The translations under genes were made by a program, and so were the position numbers. Positions 23,198 through 31,612 of a stretch of DNA of 32,411 bases are shown here, piece by piece; the stretch's first letter is position 1, and every line of letters starts with the position of its first letter. Under the pieces are notes generated by a model. That model was not told where the DNA came from. It worked only from the letters and a program-made list of their open reading frames with translations, and searched no databases. The DNA comes from Oscillatoriales cyanobacterium (GTDB taxonomy: Bacteria; Cyanobacteriota; Cyanobacteriia; Cyanobacteriales; Microcoleaceae): the NCBI GenBank assembly GCA_004294385.1, contig REAP01000137.1, positions 1 to 32,411 of the forward strand. The letters are read 5' to 3'.

Positions 23198-26100
23198 TTA
23201 TGCCGAGAGAGTGCGGCGTTTAGTCACCATCCGGTACGATTCAATCATATCGCCATCCGCCCAGTCACTAAATCCGCTCAAAGAAATACCGCATTCAAAG
23301 CCAGTATTGACTTCCTTGGCATCTTCCTTCATCCGTTTGAGGGAGTCTAGGACACCTTCGTAGACGATATTGTTGCCTCGGCGCACCCGCACTTTACAGT
23401 TACGGATGACTTTGCCAGAGAGTACCATACATCCAGCGACAGCCCCACGACCGATCGCGAAGACAGCACGCACTTCCACCTGACCCAGAGGTTCTTCAAC
23501 CAGTTCAGGTTCCAGCAGACCTTCCATCGCTCCTTGAATGTCATCCAAAAGCTTGTAGATGATGCTGTATTCCCGCACGTCTACGCCCGCTTCGTCGGCT
23601 GCTTGGCGAGCGCCGGTGGCGAGAGTAGTATTGAACCCGATAATCACAGCATTACTGGCTGCGGCGAGGTCAATATCCGTTTCTGTGACTTCCCCAGGAG
23701 CAGATAGCAGAAGTCGGAGTTGAACTTCTTTTTGAGGAAGTTGAGTCAGAGCGCCGACAATTGCTTCAAGGGAACCTTGGACATCTGCTTTCAAGATCAA
23801 GTTGAGTTCCTTGAGAACGCCTTCCTTAGCTTGTTGAGAGAAGCCACTGAGGCTGATCCGACCACCTTGCAATATACGTGTACCTCGATCCTGGACCGCT
23901 CTGGCCTCGGCGATCGCCGTAGCTTCTTTTTCGTTCTGGAAGACATCAAACTCGTCTCCGGCCTGCGGTACTTTCCGAAGTCCGAGGACTTCCACTGCGA
24001 AGGATGGAGTTGCTTGTTTTACGTGATCGCCGCGATCGTCGATCATCGCCCGCACCTTACCCATCGCCGAACCAGCGACCACAATATCGCCCACTCGCAG
24101 CGTGCCATTTTGCACCAGCAGAGTTGCCACAGGACCCCTTGCCTTATCGAGGTGAGCTTCAATCACCGTACCCTTAGCCGCGCGGTTAGGGTTAGCGTTG
24201 AGGTCTTCCATTTCCGCGACGGTCAGGATCATTTCCAACAGCATATCGAGGTTTTCGCCTCGGATAGCGCTGACAGGAACCATGGTGATATCGCCACCCC
24301 AGTCATCTGCAACCAAGCCGTACTCAGTAAGCTCTTGCTTCACCCGTTCCGGCTGAGCGCCCTCCTTGTCAATTTTATTGATCGCCACAACAATTGGCAC
24401 TTTAGCTGCTTTCGCGTGACTGATAGCTTCAATTGTTTGTGGACGCACACCGTCATCGGCCGCCACCACCAAGATAGCGATGTCTGTCACCCGCGTTCCA
24501 CGAGCCCGCATTGCTGTAAAGGCTTCGTGACCTGGAGTATCCAAAAATACTACCTGCTGGCTCTTACCTTCGTGTACAACATCCACATGGTAAGCACCGA
24601 TGTGCTGGGTAATACCCCCAGCTTCTCCTTGAGCCACCTTGGTTTTGCGGATCGAGTCTAGCAAGGTAGTTTTACCGTGATCGACGTGACCCATAATCGT
24701 TACTACTGGCGGACGGCGTTGGAGGTATTCCAAATCCGTTGCGTCCAGCATATCGATTAATTTCTCGGCGGGCTCTTTTATTTCAGGGGTTTCTACCTCT
24801 ATGCCCATTTCTTCAGCTACCATTCTCACCGCTGCAATATCCAGGGTTTGAGTAATGTTAACCGCAATCCCTTTAGAGAACAGCCGCTTGATAATTTCCG
24901 TTTCGGGAACAGCCAGAGTAGCTGCGAGTTCCTGAACGGTCATCGGCCTGCTAAGCATCAGTATTTCAGGACGTTCGACCTTAGCTTCCGCTGCTTTGCC
25001 GCCACCACGACTACCGCGTCCGCCACCCGAACTAGACGAGCTTTTATCGTGAGAAGGGCCTGGTCTCTTATTTTTGCCACTGCTTCCGGGTGCGCCCGGA
25101 GTTGGTGTTGATTTTGGTGCTGCTGGTGACTTCGCTTTAGCAGGGCGGGCTAGGGACAGGCTGACCATGACTGGTGCTGGCATATCCAAGCCGTTTTCTA
25201 AGTCGTCGTCGTCCTCGTCTATGGGTTTGAGACGATTACGCTGCTTGAGTTTGGCAGCCTTAGCAGCCTTGGCAGCATCTGAGTTTTCTTCGTCGTCTTC
25301 TTCCCAAATGACCGAAGTCTTTTTGGCAGGACGAGGGAGGGATGGTCTTTCGAGGAGAAGAATCCCAGAGTCTGGCGTATTATCTTCTTCATTATCATCA
25401 GTGTCTTCCCCTGGGACTCCGGTGTCACCACCGCGACTACGCAGCCCGGTGGCTGATGTTACGGGGGCAAGGCTTCGACGCGAGCCACCACCTGGTTGGG
25501 GTCGATCGGCAAGTTGAGTTTTGACTGGACCACCAGTACCTTCCCGGCGTGGTCTTGCCTCGCGAGATTCGGTACCGGGGGCGCGTCTGCTGGGGGGACT
25601 GGGCTTAACAGGCGCTTCCAGATTTTGTGCCTGTTCTGATTGCTCTTGCTCAGTTTTGGCAAGTTTCAGTACCGGCTTGTTCCCCTGAGTCAGTTGAGTG
25701 GGGTTAGCAGACTCTCCGGCGGGTCTGACTGGTGGCGAAGTGAGCTTTGCCGATGGACTAGGAGGGGCAACTCGCTCTCTTCGTTCAGCTCTTTCCGATG
25801 GCACTTGGGGTGCGATCGATGCTGTGGCCTGGGTGTTTGTTTCTAAAGATGCGATCGCACCTACTGAGTCGGAAACTGTTTCCAACACAGTTTCTGACGA
25901 AGCCGTTGCTGATGGAACAGTAGGCTTCGACAGCACCGGTCGATTGATATTTGGTTTGGCCGGAGACTGTTGTAGTTGAGCTGCGGGTGATTTCGGAGGA
26001 GTGGCAACGGTTGCCTGCGGTTTTTTTCTCTCCTCGTTCCCGGACTGCTGGGAGTTTGCACCAGCGGGTCGTACTTTTGGACTGCGTATTTCTAAAATTT

Positions 26101-26368
26101 GCTGTTTTTTTTGTTGATCGTTGGGATGAGGGCCAGATTCTCTAGATGGCGCTGCTGCTCTTTCGGGGGGAGCTGGCTTGCCGGGGGAAGAGTGGCTGGC
26201 GACGTATTTTTCCGCCGTTTTGCGGATGCGTTCTGCTTCTGATTCTGTAATTGTGCTGCTGTGGCTCTTGACTGAAATATTGAGCCGCTCGCACACTGCC
26301 AAGATGTCTTTATTATCCAAATTTAGTTCCCGTGATAACTCGTAAATTCTTACTTTGCCGTTGTTCAT
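23198..26368 (-). CDS. infB: Translation initiation factor IF-2
   Basis: IF-2 is the GTPase that delivers fMet-tRNA to the 30S subunit and promotes subunit joining. The 1056-residue protein has an IF2N helix bundle at residues 1-55 (VRIYELSRELNLDNKDILAV) and a long Pro/Ser/Lys-rich low-complexity region to about residue 460. A second IF2N-like segment follows (about 465-530), then the G domain with G1 GHVDHGKTT (about residues 556-564), G3 DTPGH, G4 NKID, and domains II-IV. The long linker is usual in cyanobacteria. The ATG at 26368 is the only sensible start. It is the last gene of the nusA cluster but is separated from ylxR by 672 bases. Confidence 0.98.
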   Translation of the reverse strand: MNNGKVRIYELSRELNLDNKDILAVCERLNISVKSHSSTITESEAERIRKTAEKYVASHSSPGKPAPPERAAAPSRESGPHPNDQQKKQQILEIRSPKVRPAGANSQQSGNEERKKPQATVATPPKSPAAQLQQSPAKPNINRPVLSKPTVPSATASSETVLETVSDSVGAIASLETNTQATASIAPQVPSERAERRERVAPPSPSAKLTSPPVRPAGESANPTQLTQGNKPVLKLAKTEQEQSEQAQNLEAPVKPSPPSRRAPGTESREARPRREGTGGPVKTQLADRPQPGGGSRRSLAPVTSATGLRSRGGDTGVPGEDTDDNEEDNTPDSGILLLERPSLPRPAKKTSVIWEEDDEENSDAAKAAKAAKLKQRNRLKPIDEDDDDLENGLDMPAPVMVSLSLARPAKAKSPAAPKSTPTPGAPGSSGKNKRPGPSHDKSSSSSGGGRGSRGGGKAAEAKVERPEILMLSRPMTVQELAATLAVPETEIIKRLFSKGIAVNITQTLDIAAVRMVAEEMGIEVETPEIKEPAEKLIDMLDATDLEYLQRRPPVVTIMGHVDHGKTTLLDSIRKTKVAQGEAGGITQHIGAYHVDVVHEGKSQQVVFLDTPGHEAFTAMRARGTRVTDIAILVVAADDGVRPQTIEAISHAKAAKVPIVVAINKIDKEGAQPERVKQELTEYGLVADDWGGDITMVPVSAIRGENLDMLLEMILTVAEMEDLNANPNRAAKGTVIEAHLDKARGPVATLLVQNGTLRVGDIVVAGSAMGKVRAMIDDRGDHVKQATPSFAVEVLGLRKVPQAGDEFDVFQNEKEATAIAEARAVQDRGTRILQGGRISLSGFSQQAKEGVLKELNLILKADVQGSLEAIVGALTQLPQKEVQLRLLLSAPGEVTETDIDLAAASNAVIIGFNTTLATGARQAADEAGVDVREYSIIYKLLDDIQGAMEGLLEPELVEEPLGQVEVRAVFAIGRGAVAGCMVLSGKVIRNCKVRVRRGNNIVYEGVLDSLKRMKEDAKEVNTGFECGISLSGFSDWADGDMIESYRMVTKRRTLSA

Positions 26369-27040
26369 CCACTCTGCCCTCTGTTATGCCAACCAGTTTT
26401 TACATTTTGATTTTTTGTTCTAATGACGACATCATTCGCTGTGATTGATTCAGTGTCAGGAATCGGGGTTTTGGTACTCGCTCAGCAATTTTATCTAAAA
26501 AGATGTAACTAGCTGAAGTTTGTGGTTGGAGAATTCTCAAGTTTTTTTCGGAACTTGGAACTCAAAAGTCTGAATTTTGGCAACAGCCATTTTTTCAAAC
26601 TTCAAAATTTGTCTTTCCACCTTGAGGATACCTCTGCTAGTACCGCTTCTAAAAACCTACAGAAATCTGTAAATCAAACTTAGCGGTCTATGTTTAGCCT
26701 AGATTAAGTGCTATAAGCTTCCTGATTGCTCAGGTTGGCCTTGTGCCAAGTGTGTTTCTGTGGTTTTCAAACCCAGTCAGCTTTAGCAACCCGCACTAAT
26801 CAAGCGTTTCTCTAGTTTATAACGATTATTGCTTGCTTTCGTCAAAGTCTGAAAAATCTAGACTTGTCTAGATTTTTCGGCTACTGTTTTAAACCCCACC
26901 CTTATCTAATCTGACACAAATCTTTCCAGACTGGTGGGCAGATCGGATTGGGGTCTCAGTGATAGCACTATCGGTAATTAAACAGGTAGAGCTGCCCAGA
27001 GGGTTTGTACGGAGGAAGTCGAGCTTTTGTCGGCGGTCAC
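26369..27040 (-). promoter_or_regulatory. Long ylxR-infB intergenic region (infB leader)
   Basis: 672 bases without a supported gene. In many bacteria ylxR and infB are nearly contiguous. The region is AT-rich with A- and T-tracts near infB, and holds a 28-bp palindrome at 26851-26878. I could not find an RNA family in it. It probably contains a separate infB promoter and a long leader. Confidence 0.6.
26851..26878. terminator. Bidirectional terminator-like palindrome inside the infB leader
   Basis: AAAAATCTAGA and TCTAGATTTTT flank a CTTG centre, giving an 11- to 13-bp perfect hairpin with A- and T-tracts at its base on both strands. It lies 163 bases after the ylxR stop and about 480 bases before the infB start on the minus strand. 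Confidence 0.65.
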
Positions 27041-27310
27041 CTAAAGGTCGGCACTGTCAGATGTTGCTAAACGCTGCCAAAGTGTTTGGTACAGTTCATC
27101 AGATACAGGCGCTTTGAGCGATCGCCCAAGTCGATTTTTTTTCTGAGCTGCTTTGAGGCATTCTGCTTGCGGACAAAGGTAAGCTGAACGACCCATGCCA
27201 AGATCTAATTGTACCTGATGAGAAGGATAGAGCCTGACTACTCTCCAAAAAGCTTCTTTTGGAGCTATTTTTCGACAACTTGCACAGCATCGGTAGTTCG
27301 GTTTCATCAT
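27041..27310 (-). CDS. ylxR: YlxR family RNA-binding protein
   Basis: An 89-residue basic protein of the YlxR (DUF448) family, found between nusA and infB in most bacteria. It has the N-terminal CCASCRKIAPKEAFWRVVR (residues 8-26), then GMGRSAYLCPQAECLKAAQK and a basic RLGRSLKA segment. The fold is nucleic-acid binding; YlxR proteins have been linked to RNase P activity and transcription control. The start is 7 bases after the nusA stop, so the two are cotranscribed. The stop is followed by the 672-base gap. Confidence 0.92.
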   Translation of the reverse strand: MMKPNYRCCASCRKIAPKEAFWRVVRLYPSHQVQLDLGMGRSAYLCPQAECLKAAQKKNRLGRSLKAPVSDELYQTLWQRLATSDSADL

Positions 27311-27317
27311 TGTATGA

Positions 27318-28595
27318 TCAGACGTTGGCTTCTGTTTCGTCCATTGTGGCAGGCTCTTCTTCCTCAGATTCTAAATCTTCGCTGTCACGGTCGAATTCAG
27401 CTTCTTCCTGTGCTGCCAGTTCATCAAGTCTGGTCTCTTCTGCTGCCAATTTAGTATCTTCAGCCTCGCGATCGTACTTAGCAATATCTTTGATATCAAT
27501 TTTCCAACCGGTCAAGCGGGCTGCGAGGCGGACATTCTGACCTTCTTTGCCAATAGCCAGACTCAGTTGGTCTTCAGCGACCAAAATGTGTGCTCGTCTG
27601 CCTTCTGGGGCAACTAAACGCACTTCATCTACCCTAGCTGGACTTAGAGCGTTGGCAATATAGGTTGCTGGGTCTGGAGACCAGCGGATTACGTCGATTT
27701 TTTCACCCCGCAATTCGTTAACAACTACCTGAATCCGCGATCCCCGTGCTCCGATGCAGGCTCCTACGGGGTCTACGTCGCGATCGAGCGTATCAACAGC
27801 TATTTTAGTCCGCGGGCCGACGTGGCGGGAAGGAGGATTTGCCTCTCTAGCCACGGCAACAATTCTCACCACTCCATCTTCAATTTCTGGTACTTCGTTG
27901 GCAAACAGGTAAACTACCAAACCTGCGTCAGCTCTGGAGACAACTAACTGTGGGCCCCTAGTAGAGCCTTCGCCTACTTTTTTGAGGTAGACCTTAAATG
28001 TAGCATTAGCGCGGTAATTGTCATTGGGCAACTGTTCCCGTTTGGGCAGTTCAGCATCTACTTCTGGCTGACCAAAACTGCTGGTGACTGCTAAAATTAC
28101 CGACTGTCTCTCAAACCTCAGCACCCTTGCTAGAAGAACAGTTTCTTCTAAATCCTTAAACTCTTCTTGAATCATTTTGCGCTGTTGGTCGCGCAATTTT
28201 TGAGCCAGCACTTGTTTGGTTTGGATCGCCGCCATGCGACCAAATTCTTTTTGATTTGGCGTTACATCTACCAGAACAATACTACCCGGTTGAGCTTCGG
28301 TGGCTACTTCCTGCACTTCCGCAAGTGCTATTTCATGATCGGGATAGACGACTTCTTCGACAATTGTTTTGTTGGCTAAAACGCGAAAACCTTCTTGTTC
28401 CGCGTCTAGTTCCACATCAAAGTTATCAAAATATTCTTCACTGAAGTGGTCTAATTTTTGGGTGCGACGGTAGCGTTCATATCCTTTGAGCAGTGCTTCT
28501 CGCAAGGCGGCTTGGACGGCGTGCTTCGGCAAGTTTCTTTCTTTGCTAATACCTTCGACCATTTCTTTGAGTCCGGGCAGAGGAACCATTGACAT
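27318..28595 (-). CDS. nusA: Transcription termination/antitermination factor NusA
   Basis: NusA binds RNA polymerase and nascent RNA to control pausing, termination and antitermination. The start is placed at the ATG 28593-28595 (MSMVPLPGLKEM), not at an ATG further upstream at 28676: it matches the family N-terminus and has a strong AAGGAG ribosome-binding site 7 to 12 bases upstream. The 425-residue protein has the N-terminal polymerase-binding domain (about 1-125), S1 (about 135-200), KH1 (about 225-295, with GACIGARGSRIQVV), KH2 (about 300-365, with LSLAIGKEGQNVRLAARLTGW) and an acidic tail (EEEEPATMDE). No AR repeats, as is usual outside proteobacteria. It follows rimP. Confidence 0.97.
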   Translation of the reverse strand: MSMVPLPGLKEMVEGISKERNLPKHAVQAALREALLKGYERYRRTQKLDHFSEEYFDNFDVELDAEQEGFRVLANKTIVEEVVYPDHEIALAEVQEVATEAQPGSIVLVDVTPNQKEFGRMAAIQTKQVLAQKLRDQQRKMIQEEFKDLEETVLLARVLRFERQSVILAVTSSFGQPEVDAELPKREQLPNDNYRANATFKVYLKKVGEGSTRGPQLVVSRADAGLVVYLFANEVPEIEDGVVRIVAVAREANPPSRHVGPRTKIAVDTLDRDVDPVGACIGARGSRIQVVVNELRGEKIDVIRWSPDPATYIANALSPARVDEVRLVAPEGRRAHILVAEDQLSLAIGKEGQNVRLAARLTGWKIDIKDIAKYDREAEDTKLAAEETRLDELAAQEEAEFDRDSEDLESEEEEPATMDETEANV

Positions 28596-28640
28596 ATAAA
28601 ACACTCCTTTTTTTGATTGGGTAATAAGTAGCTGGACATT

Positions 28641-28684
28641 GGGCATCGGGCATCGGCCAAAGAGGGCATCGGGCATCGGGCATT
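28641..28684. repeat. GGGCATC heptamer array in the rimP-nusA spacer
   Basis: GGGCATC units at 28641, 28648, 28664, 28671 and 28678 (last base changed), with a 9-base interruption in the middle. It lies 46-90 bases upstream of the nusA start and leaves its Shine-Dalgarno intact. Confidence 0.9.
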
Positions 28685-28744
28685 GCCGAGGGGAAATTAT
28701 GAGTAATGAGAAATTATATAGAACTCAAAACTCAAAACATTCCT

Positions 28745-29212
28745 TTACATCTCTTTTCCTTCGTCTAGTTCAACTTTGGCAATCTGAAGACGTGGAATTT
28801 TAATCTGTCGCCCTTTTTGATTGAGATAAACAGTTGTTTCATCACGGGAGACCAGTAGTCCTTTCCACTCTTTGATTCGCGAATCCGGTTCAGCAGCTTT
28901 GACTGTCACGGGGAAACCTTTAAAGGTAATGAATTCTCGATCGCTCAGTAGCGATCGGGATATACCGGGACTAGAAATCTCTAGCACATAGGCGAAGGGT
29001 ATGATGTCGGCTACTTCTAACTCTGCTTCGAGGGCTGTACTCATCCGTTCACAGTCGGCTAAACCGGTGTCTTGCTGGAGGTTGCGGATGTCTACCCGCA
29101 AGACGGGTGGATTTTGGTTGGTGTGAAACAGTGTTCCCACTACTTCCAATCCCAGTGTTTCCGCAACGGGGGTAGCTAAGTCAATGATTTGTGGAATTAG
29201 GGGATGAGTCAT
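28745..29212 (-). CDS. rimP: Ribosome maturation factor RimP
   Basis: RimP is needed for 30S subunit maturation. The 155-residue protein has the N-terminal domain with the conserved LGLEVVGTLFHTNQNPPVLR region (residues 21-40) and DCERMSTALEAELEV (about 53-67). The segment YVLEISSPGISRSL (about 75-88) is the RimP hallmark, and the C-terminal SH3-like part is KEWKGLLVSRDETTVYLNQ. Length is normal. It is the first gene of the rimP-nusA-ylxR-infB cluster. Upstream on the same strand is a strong hairpin with a T-run at 29314-29338. Confidence 0.96.
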   Translation of the reverse strand: MTHPLIPQIIDLATPVAETLGLEVVGTLFHTNQNPPVLRVDIRNLQQDTGLADCERMSTALEAELEVADIIPFAYVLEISSPGISRSLLSDREFITFKGFPVTVKAAEPDSRIKEWKGLLVSRDETTVYLNQKGRQIKIPRLQIAKVELDEGKEM

Positions 29213-29313
29213 GTTGAATATTTAAGTTAAAACTCCTGAACTCGGACACGGGCCTGGATCAGTCCTAAACTCGCAAGTCTGATGCCCTGAGTTCTTTTCC
29301 TGCGACTAATGCC

Positions 29314-29338
29314 ACAAAAAAAGTGGGCTTGACCCACT
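29314..29338 (-). terminator. Intrinsic terminator or rimP-operon attenuator
   Basis: Read on the minus strand: AGTGGG, loop TCAAG, CCCACT, then a run of seven T. It lies about 100 bases upstream of rimP and 270 bases after the kinase pseudogene. It could end the pump/regulator transcript, or act as a leader terminator for rimP-nusA. Confidence 0.75.
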
Positions 29339-29460
29339 CCAAGGTAAAACAATTTTTTCCAAGAAGTTTGAGAATTCCCTCTGATGTCACATTTTGTACC
29401 ATTGTCAAAAAGTTTTTCAGGGGTGAGCTCTCCGGCCCACGACCCAAGCAAATTTACTTT

Positions 29461-29485
29461 TTGTAGAACAGGCATCTTGCCTGTT
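29461..29485 (-). repeat. AACAGGCA-NNN-TGCCTGTT palindromic repeat, copy 7
   Basis: TTGTAGAACAGGCATCTTGC and CTGTT, the inverted orientation of the same element as at 6482, 11155 and 12221. Confidence 0.9.
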
Positions 29486-29607
29486 GGCAACAAGGTGCGG
29501 GCTTTGAGTTCGATCGCAGTTAATCTCAAATCTCAGTTTAGCTCGATCGCCCGCCCGTTGACACTCGATGGGGCTAAAGTGGCTAAGATTCTGTAGAGAC
29601 TTCGTTT

Positions 29608-30792
29608 CTATTTAAGCGGTAGACGGATTGTAAATGTACTGCCTTTGCCTAACTCACTCTGGACTTGGATGCTACCTTGATGAGCGTGGGCGATCGCACT
29701 CACAATCGATAGCCCTAATCCAGCCCCTCCTGTGGCTCTAGATCGATCGCTCTGGACTCGATAGAAACGATCGAAAATTCGCGTTTGTTCGGCTGGGGCG
29801 ATACCAACACCCGTATCTTGAACTTGAATCACGGCTTCCTTGTCCGTGCAATCGAGGATGGCAAGGATTAGCCCTCCTGGGGGAGTGTAGTGAATGGCGT
29901 TGGTAATTAAGTTCGTTACCATACGGTAAAGTTGGACTTCATCCCCAAGAATCATAGTGGCTTGTGAGCCAGAGTCGAAATCTGTTGTTGTTCAATGCGA
30001 CAAATGAACAGTAAATCTTTGACTAACCTGGAGAGACGGATGTTTTGTCGTTCGATAATATCCAGGTTTTGATTAACCTCTGGTAAGTCTTCAGCAAGAC
30101 GAGTATCCTCAACTGTACTCTGGATCACAGCGAGAGGCGTTCGCAATTCATGAGCCGCATCCGAGGTGAATTGTTGCATCTGGCGATAGGACTGATAAAT
30201 TGGTTGCATCGCTACTCCCGCTAACCACCAACTCGCTCCTCCCACTAACAGCATCGCAAAAGGTAAGCCTAAAAACAGGAACAGTCGCAAAGTGTTAAGA
30301 TAAGCATCCCATTCTTTGAGCGATCGCCCAATTTGCAGATAACCCCAAGGCAAACCGCTGTTGGTTCTCAGTAATAGAGAAATTTGATAAAAGCGATCGC
30401 CCTTAGAACAATTCAGAACCTGCCAAAACTCCTTTGGCGCAAAACGTTTTAATACATTCGGCTGCTCTCCACTCGTCGCTAAAACACGTCCAGATTCGTT
30501 TAAAAAGCGGAGATAATAGCCCTCCTGCTGAAACACTCTAGCAGTATGTCGAACCAGGCAAGATAGTTTTCAAGCTAGATGAAATCTCTCCCGGTTGTTG
30601 TAATTGAGGTTCGATCGTGTCATGCAGCGTTCCGGCTAAGTCCTGTAGTTTTTGCTGGAGGATGTATCGCTGGGTGTGAAGCACAACCTGATAGACTGCA
30701 ACACCCCATATACCTAACAACAACCCCAGGACGATCGCATACCAGCCTGCGAGTTGCCAGCGCGTGCGGTTAAATAGCTTGTTCGAGTGCAT
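29608..30792 (-). pseudogene. rppB: Broken RppB-type sensor histidine kinase
   Basis: One kinase split over three frames. Part 1 (30538-30792) has the N-terminal basic start and TM1 (WYAIVLGLLLGIWGVAVY) and stops at a TAG. Part 2 (29952-30536, starting at a GTG) has the rest of the sensor, TM2 (FLFLGLPFAMLLVGGASWWL), and HisKA with AAHELRTPLAVIQS. Part 3 (29608-29955) has the ATPase domain: N-box NLITNAIHYTPPGG, G1 DTGVGIAP, FDRFYRV and G2 GGAGLGLSIV. A frameshift lies at about 30540-30566. The second junction is an ATGA overlap, and about 35-40 residues normally present between HisKA and the ATPase domain appear missing. It follows the RppA-type regulator, so it was its kinase. Symbol by context. 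Confidence 0.82.
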
Positions 30793-30830
30793 ATTATATC
30801 AATTGCGGGTAACATACCCCCTTTATGATT

Positions 30831-30858
30831 GAACCGCGAAGACGCGAAGAACGCGAAG
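30831..30858 (+). repeat. GAACCGCGAAG-type repeat, third copy
   Basis: GAACCGCGAAGACGCGAAGA and the following eight bases match the pair at 8376-8500. It lies between the regulator stop and the kinase start. Confidence 0.85.
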
Positions 30859-30922
30859 AAAGAAGAAAGAAGAAAGAAGAGTCAGAAGATAAAGGGGGGT
30901 TGTCAACCCGGAATTGATAATA

Positions 30923-31582
30923 TTACTTATTCAAGCGATACCCGAATCCATGAACCGTTTCAATTATGCCCTCACAGCCATAATCTGCCAGCTTGCGGCG
31001 CAACAGACGAATTCTGGCAGCAACTACATTGCTCATCGGGTCGGTATCCACATCCCACAAACGAGTCAAAAGTCGATCGCGCGTGAGGATTTGATTCGGG
31101 TGCTGCATGAAATATTCCAGTAACCGAAACTCATTAGCCGTCAGAGGAATCACCGTTTGTTGTTCCGCCTCAAGTTGGTCAGAATTAAAATGGGGCGACT
31201 GTTCCGGCGACAAACTCCGTCCCCGTCGCTGGAGTGCCCGCAACCGGGCTAACAACTCCGCTTTAACGAACGGTTTCATCAGATAGTCATCAGCCCCAGC
31301 ATCTAGCCCAGCCACCATATCCTCCGTGCGATCTTTTGCCGTCAACATCAAAACTGGTAAAGGATTATTCTGCCGGCGCAAACGTTGGCACAGTTCGACG
31401 CCAGAAATTCCCGGTAGCAACCAGTCAAAAATGGCGATCGTGTACTCTGTCCATTGGTCTTCTAGATAGTTCCAAGCAGTCGTACCATCCTGCACCCAAT
31501 CTACCAGGTATTTTTCGCGGCTCAAGGTGCGTTGCACGATCGCACCTAAATCGGGTTCGTCTTCTGCCAGCAGAATTCTCAT
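30923..31582 (-). CDS. rppA: RppA-type OmpR-family response regulator
   Basis: A 219-residue regulator. The receiver domain (residues 1-118) has acidic E7/D8, phosphoacceptor D53 (IAIFDWLLPGISG) and K103 (DDYLMKPF). The winged-helix DNA-binding domain (about 130-217) has LTANEFRLLEYFMQHPNQIL, the recognition helix VVAARIRLLRRKL and ETVHGFGYRL. The WTEYTIAIFDWLLPG segment is typical of RppA/NrsR of cyanobacteria, which with its kinase controls metal (nickel) efflux or redox-responsive genes. It starts 30 bases after the end of the RND pump gene, in the same direction, and is followed by its broken kinase. The signal it reads here is inferred. Confidence 0.9.
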   Translation of the reverse strand: MRILLAEDEPDLGAIVQRTLSREKYLVDWVQDGTTAWNYLEDQWTEYTIAIFDWLLPGISGVELCQRLRRQNNPLPVLMLTAKDRTEDMVAGLDAGADDYLMKPFVKAELLARLRALQRRGRSLSPEQSPHFNSDQLEAEQQTVIPLTANEFRLLEYFMQHPNQILTRDRLLTRLWDVDTDPMSNVVAARIRLLRRKLADYGCEGIIETVHGFGYRLNK

Positions 31583-31612
31583 TCTATCGCTATCTCGTCC
31601 AATACTTTTTTA

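Larger units (their letters stand above)
29213..29607. other. 395-bp spacer upstream of rimP
   Basis: An open frame at 29227-29529 (minus) runs through a palindromic repeat (29461-29485) and has no family resemblance, so it is not called as a gene. The spacer holds the terminator-like hairpin at 29314-29338 and probably the promoter of the rimP operon. Confidence 0.7.

Noticed and set aside
23720..24661. 313-residue plus-strand open frame
   Set aside because: It lies wholly inside infB on the opposite strand. It is rich in His, Cys and Ser, as an antisense shadow would be, and infB is certain.
28596..28676. Upstream ATG at 28676 as the nusA start
   Set aside because: The added 27 residues are encoded partly by the GGGCATC array and are unlike NusA, whereas the ATG at 28595 has an AAGGAG site and the family N-terminus.
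29227..29529. 100-residue minus-strand frame upstream of rimP
   Set aside because: It runs through a palindromic repeat and a terminator hairpin, with no recognisable domain.
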